From the NCBI GenBank assembly GCA_021234155.1, contig JAJEKV010000017.1, positions 19,106,372-19,170,371 on the forward strand: a stretch of 64,000 nucleotides of DNA, given 5' to 3'. Shown piece after piece: positions 58,936 to 64,000 of the stretch. The stretch's first letter is position 1. Each line of letters starts with the position of its first letter. The stretch is from Isoetes taiwanensis (Eukaryota; Streptophyta; Lycopodiopsida; Isoetales; Isoetaceae). The translations under genes were made by a program, and so were the position numbers. The notes beneath the pieces are model-generated. The model saw nothing but the letters and a program-made list of their open reading frames with translations. It ran no database searches and was not told the origin of the DNA.

Positions 58936-59685
58936 TTATATTTAGATTTGCATGTGTCAATTGTTTTAGCTCGCCTACATTTTGAAAAAGAATATTGTGA
59001 ATCATAATACCCTTTCAAACCATAATCATAATACTTGAGTTATTTGACTTCAGTTATTGCCTCCGCAAGTCAAGGCATGGAAGCAGACAAATAAATGTAA
59101 AGAAGAAACAAAGACAACAACAACAGAATCCCATTCTCGCGATGAGGACTCGCGATATACGCACACCAAAACATTGGCTGATAGATAGGCTTTTCATTCA
59201 TCACAGCAAGAGTATAAATTGGGTTTAGAATTTTTGAAGTGAGTGGGGTAGCTGACCATAGGCACAAATCGGACTACCCCATATAAAGAGAGAATGATAA
59301 TAATATCATGATAGGACGAGGCAAGGGTGAGAAGAGTGGCGACAGCTTCTTATTGGGATAAAAAACTCCGCCCTTTCAGGTTTTCAAGGAAACCCCTAAT
59401 AAGAAACGGTCGTCAGTGTTCTCGAGGTATTGCTTGGGGCGCCTGTGCGATGAAGCAAAAGACCGGTACCGAGCTAAGAGGACATATGTATATCTCTTGA
59501 GTTTTCTCATCCTGAAAATATAAACGCAACTGCCCATGAGTTTTGTTAATAAGCACAACATATGGATGGCTGGAACTCCTGTTGTGAAGCAATTCACATG
59601 CATCCTGTAACGAATGCCGATGACAACAAAAACCACATAACATAAAATAAGAAATAGCAACATAATAGAAAGAACTGTGAAAAAT

Positions 59686-59890
59686 CTCCAGAGGGGCTGG
59701 TCATGTGTGCCACGCGACAATAACCTCTATAACAAGGAGGGGATGATCATGCGTGTCACGTGAAAATATATAACTTTAAAAAGAACTTGAAAGAACTTGA
59801 AAAGAAAACCTCCAGAGGGGCTGGTCATGCGTGCCACGCAACAAAAAACCTCTATAACAAGGAGAGGCTTGTCACGTGTGCAGGTGCATA
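59686..59890. repeat. 124-bp tandem repeat spanning the right end of the duplication
   Basis: Two units start CTCCAGAGGGGCTGGTCATG at 59686 and 59810. Both include AACCTCTATAACAAGGAG and a CACGTG or near-CACGTG site (TGTCACGTG). The duplicated block ends at 59853 inside the second unit. Confidence 0.85.
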
Positions 59891-60396
59891 TAAATAAAAA
59901 TAATGTGCTTTAAAAAGGGAGACATTACGAAATTTCTTAACACAGATGACATCTGAGTCGATGGTCCACGAAAAAGAGGAAAAAAGAAGGGCAGAACGGG
60001 AGGGTTTGTTCAATGCTACTATACTGCTGTGAGAAGAACGTTGAATGAGAAGAAAGACGAGAAGACCGAATATATATCGCTTGCCCTCTCACGAGAATCT
60101 CGATCTACGATGTAGATCGATCTGCATCATCACTGTTGAGAAACCAAGCAATTCCAGAATCCAGCAACACAAAAGTAAAAAGGCTATAGAGCTCTGCAAA
60201 CAATGGGCTACTGGTTTTATTTGTGGTCCGCTTTCATCCTAGAGATAATAAATCTAGGCATTATCTCTAATAGATAAATGTAATTCTTTCCAGGCAACGA
60301 AGTTATATACCGCAGGGAAGTTTCTTATCCCCGAGATCTGCATTATTTTTTGCCATTGATGCATGTATGAAGATGCTTGAGTCTTGTAAAGAAGTG
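59891..60396. other. unique AT-rich region, no supported gene
   Basis: A short plus-strand open frame (60045-60242) lacks any recognised domain. The palindromic phrase CGATCTACGATGTAGATCG lies near 60101. No RNA gene seen. Confidence 0.4.
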
Positions 60397-61946
60397 TCAA
60401 ATCGATTATATTTTAAACCAATCAATTGTTGTATCCATTTGCAGTTTCAAATGCACACGGAGCACCTATTCTCTTCATCCAGGCAGTCCTAGAGTGTAAT
60501 TGAGGGATGCTGTAAAATAATAAGGTTTCATGCATAAACATTTTCATCAATAGATGTTAAATGCTCTAGGTATTTCGTGCATAGAGATTTTCATGAACAC
60601 TATACTACTAAAATTTGTACCGTGATATTGGCTTTGGCATCCTGTGCTATATTGAAAACTAATTATGACTTTGGCTTCTTGTGTTGAATTACAATCCTGT
60701 ACATATTTTATGAATGTGGTCATATAAATTATGCTTAAGCTACCAACGAAACATTTAAACTTCTCACCATGTGTTCTTATGCCATTCTTTAGTCAAATTA
60801 CAACTAAATCAAAGTTTTGTTTCAACTATGTTTTGCCAAACAAAAATTTAAGGCCTCCTCAGGTTCAATTGCAACACTGAAGCTTCTTAGTAAGTATCTA
60901 TCTATCTATTTAGGGTGACGTAGGGCCCGAAGGGCCCAAAATTTTTTTTAATATAACAATCAACACACAACTACCATTAACATTATTAACACAAACCATT
61001 GCATTTAACACATTTAAATTAAAATCCCCCTTAAACCCCCTTTCGTTTGGGTGCATATTCATACGGGGGGTTACTCCGGGCAACGAGAGCCATCGGATGG
61101 GCATATTTGCCCTTTATTCCAAGATCTGGACCGTACATAGCAATCCTCGTTTGTGGGGTATGCATGTACAAGGTTTTGTATACTGTATAGGTTTATAAAA
61201 TACTATAAGGTTTGAGAGAATGTACTTAATGGTGTTAATTTTGTACATGTATTGTAAATATATTTTTGGGGCTCATTTTGCCTCACGTACCCCCCGTATG
61301 AATATGCACCCAAACGAAAGGGGGTTTAAGGGGGATTTTAATTTAAATGTGTTAAATGCAATGGTTTGTGTTAATAATGTTAATGGTAGTTGTGTGTTGA
61401 TTGTTATATTAGGCCCTTCGGGCCCTACGTCACCCTAAATAGATAGATAGATACTTACTAAGAAGCTTCAGTGTTGCAATTGAACCTGAGGAGGCCTTAA
61501 ATTTTTGTTTGGCAAAACATAGTTGAAACAAAACTTTGATTTAGTTGTAATTTGACTAAAGAATGGCATAAGAACACATGGTGAGAAGTTTAAATGTTTC
61601 GTTGGTAGCTTAAGCATAATTTATATGACCACATTCATAAAATATGTACAGGATTGTAATTCAACACAAGAAGCCAAAGTCATAATTAGTTTTCAATATA
61701 GCACAGGATGCCAAAGCCAATATCACGGTACAAATTTTAGTAGTATAGTGTTCATGAAAATCTCTATGCACGAAATACCTAGAGCATTTAACATCTATTG
61801 ATGAAAATGTTTATGCATGAAACCTTATTATTTTACAGCATCCCTCAATTACACTCTAGGACCGGATGAAGAGAATAGGTGCTCGTGTGCATTTGAAAGC
61901 GCAAATGGATACAACAATTGATTGGTTTAAAATATAATCGATTTGA
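60397..61946. repeat. large palindrome: arms of about 675 and 658 bp, 217-bp centre
   Basis: Left arm 60397-61071 is the inverted copy of right arm 61289-61946. Outer ends are TCAAATCGATTATA and TATAATCGATTTGA; inner ends are CATACGGGGGG and CCCCCCGTATG. Inside each arm is GGGCCC-GAA-GGGCC(C) near a run of TATC/GATA units and TAGGGTGACGTAGG, resembling the hairpin end of a DNA transposon. The arms differ by small indels: about 12 bp in the left arm after GGGCCC, and short patches around CAG/CGG near 60445-60490. The centre is not inverted. Confidence 0.95.
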
Positions 61947-62573
61947 AATACATAACAACATTCTAGAAATTTGCATTACCTCATCTATGAATGTTTTACG
62001 TTTCCATCTAGAACAAAGATATGGAAATGCTTCAAGTCGAATCGGGCGACCATGACCTCACGGATACCAAAGCGTAATTGTGGGCTCTAGCGATCCATGA
62101 ACACATGAACTTTTCAACCTCTCCAATTGCTTTTGTAAGTTGACAAAATGGAGGTCACATTCATATTTCAACTCATATTTCTTTGTGGAGCAAATTGAGC
62201 ATGCATCAGCTTGACATATTTATTCAACAACTACATCTCAATGGCCTGTCCATTCCTACAAGCATCAAGGTGCTGGCGCCACACACAACTAGGATTCTCT
62301 GGCAGCAGAGACACTACATGCTGCTCTACGGTTTTATCCATGGCCGTGTTACCTACGTTTTCTAGCATATGATAGAGATGGCCATCTCCATATATTAGAG
62401 ATGTTTCTATATTAGAGATGTTTCTGTCCACTATAATTAACATGAGGAATGTGCTAACCTGATATTGAATCCACGTCCTAGACTATTCTTCCATCTAATC
62501 AAGCTAAGCCCATGTTCCAATTACTGCAAAAAGCATCAACCAAAATCTCTTTAGATTATTAGCCATCTCTATG
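61947..62573. other. unique AT-rich region, no supported gene
   Basis: Only short open frames without domains. ATATTAGAGATGTTTCT occurs twice in tandem near 62390-62425. Confidence 0.4.
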
Positions 62574-63470
62574 TTATGTTTCAGCTACGTTAACAGAAAT
62601 ATGGTTGTTTAAGAATGAAGGAACAACCAAATGCGGTTTTATAATAATGACTATTCTATTTATTAGACATACTTTTATCCTACAGAAGTTACATTTAACC
62701 TTTATCCTGCAAGGGCTGCATTTAACTCTAAACTGTGATATAAACTGTGATAATGGCCTTGCAGCGCTTGGTGAGCCTGACATCATAGCATCCTCCTTTG
62801 GAAGTGCATATAACTTTCCTTCATATGGCAAGGTTAGTGCTAATACATGTTCTCTAATGCTCTTCTATCTGGTGGAAACTGAAAGACAATCTTCAACAAT
62901 GCATTTAAGGTAGACATCTTAATCTAAAAACAATAAGTACGATACTTGTCATTAGAAAAGTTCCCTTGGTCTTCTGCCTGCAGTTATGAAACAATTTCCA
63001 AATTGGATGACGGAAAGCCAGCCTATTTCAGTTCTTTGAATGCTTTTTAAATGTCATTCCCCAATGGTGCAGCATCCATGATTAAAGAAATGGGTTTGTC
63101 CAGGGCATTTCTGATCGCCCAAAAGGGGATTCTTCCAGCACAATTTTCCATCCGGATTATCCTCTGCAGATTTATGTATGGCCTGCTATTGCATGAGGCC
63201 GGATTTTGCAGCCCAAATGGGAAGAAGAACGGCATTGCGGAAAGGAGGAGCAGATTCGGGAGTTGAAAAGTTGTGGGTTGTGTGCATGTTTACCTTTTTT
63301 TGCTCTGGGTTTCTTCTGCAGAGGGCCGGATTCTGAGAGGCCCATAGCCAAGGCAAACAGAGCTTGTATACACACCGCAATGGATCATCCCCACCTCCCG
63401 CACAGCCTGCTGCTTCCAATCCCTCCATAGTTCTCCTGTAGAGAGCATGCCAGAGGACCCTGCCATTGCG
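62574..63470 (-). other. possible minus-strand gene fragment
   Basis: A minus-strand ATG at 63466 opens MAGSSGMLSTGELWRDWKQQ. Its upstream leader (63470-63560) contains AGGGTTTTAGGG, a telo-box-like motif common in plant 5' leaders. Leftward pieces with coding feel include GRIPFWAIRNALDKPISL near 63065-63150 after a TCTGCAG acceptor, and YEGKLYALPKEDAMMSGSPS near 62770-62830. I cannot join them into one model and recognise no family. A plus-strand alternative (AALGEPDIIASSFGSAYNFP then a GTTAGT donor near 62835) overlaps the same bases. Confidence 0.25.
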
Positions 63471-64000
63471 AAACTACCATAGAGCTCCTGCAAGCCATCG
63501 CTAAGCAAAAGGGCTACAATCCCTAAAACCCTAGAGCTCCGAAATCCAACCCTAAAGTAGAACTCTCGAGGTCTTGCATGCCATGATTTGAAGCTTAAAA
63601 ATAAAAAGGGTCTTAAACCATTGGAAAAGATCAATAAAACTAGTCCAAAATTAATGCACTCGTATGCGCACTCTAGATGTACGCATTAGTACATTCAATT
63701 GCATACGCGATGAAATCATAGCAAAACCATATGCAAAAGCGTACAAAAATACAAAAGGAACCCCCTGTTATAATGCTACATATTGGAGGTTGAGTGATTA
63801 TTTACATGGTAGTCATATGTACCATGCAAGAAGCCTTCATCTCTTATGTCCTCAAAGTAAACGAACCAACGGTTTGGATCATGATTAAAGAAATTGATAC
63901 CATTGTGCGAATTGAAGCAAAAATTACAAGTAGAGACAAGAAGGTTCAATAGTTGTTGAAATGCTCTGTATTCATAATTTCACCAACGCCATCTGTCCAA
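63471..64000. other. unique region, no supported gene
   Basis: AT-rich after 63600. It contains CCCTAAAACCCTAG near 63523, relevant only if the minus-strand gene start at 63466 is real. Confidence 0.35.

Larger units (their letters stand above)
43737..59853 (+). repeat. tandem duplication, copy 2 (about 16.1 kb)
   Basis: Collinear with 27532-43736. It carries a 191-bp segment (44457-44647) absent from copy 1 and lacks the MITE. It has a longer A tract near 47209, a 28-bp extra tandem unit near 54024 (TAAGCTATAGAAAGTATTAT, with one base different from its neighbour) and a longer GATA microsatellite near 57222. These copy-specific features argue for two real loci rather than an assembly duplicate. 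Confidence 0.97.

Noticed and set aside
60910-61438. Two matching peptides on opposite strands (FKGDFNLNVLNAMVCVNNVN)
   Set aside because: They are the same DNA in the two arms of the palindrome, with no domain; not treated as genes.

Overview
The window looks like nuclear DNA from a large, repeat-rich land-plant genome. The evidence is a chromodomain-bearing Ty3/Gypsy retrotransposon, a second degraded Ty3 element, a MITE, a plant-type Helitron 3' end, GT-AG introns and a plant-like beta-tubulin fragment. I would guess a fern or other seed-free plant, but nothing here proves the lineage.

Layout. (1) 1-2220 and 15602 to about 23100 are old transposon sequence; the right part is a degraded minus-strand Ty3 element (gag, zinc knuckle, protease, RT, RNase H, integrase read leftward from about 22480 to 16650). 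(2) 2221-15596 is a complete plus-strand LTR retrotransposon nested in that sequence: two LTRs of about 1.7 kb, TSD AAGAG, initiator-Met-type PBS, gag, protease, RT, RNase H, integrase, chromodomain, PPT. About 4.2 kb lies between its PBS and gag. This holds two extra transcription-unit-like modules, each made of two long hairpins, a TATA box, a shared leader motif and a long reading frame. The first reading frame ends in a histone H3 fold that resembles the plant centromeric variant CENH3; the second is unrecognised. (3) 23100-27531 is T-rich and contains degenerate repeats of roughly 340 bp. (4) 27532-43736 and 43737-59853 are a young direct tandem duplication of about 16.2 kb. Each copy holds a hairpin array, a small multi-exon candidate gene, a gene for an unknown secreted/membrane protein (about 609 aa, three C-terminal TM segments), a beta-tubulin 3' pseudogene and a Helitron 3' end. 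Copy 1 alone carries a 322-bp MITE; copy 2 alone carries a 191-bp segment and a frameshift in the membrane-protein gene. (5) 59854-64000 contains a 1.55-kb palindrome and no confident gene.

The most interesting object is the retrotransposon that carries a CENH3-like gene behind its own apparent promoter. A chromovirus reads chromatin through its integrase chromodomain; one that also supplies a centromere-type histone would suggest manipulation of chromatin or of its own targeting. That functional link is inference.

Caution: LTRs, tandem copies and palindrome arms that should be nearly identical differ mostly at CAG/CTG/CG positions and homopolymers. Many frameshifts here, including those in the histone-like and pol frames, may be consensus errors rather than mutations.
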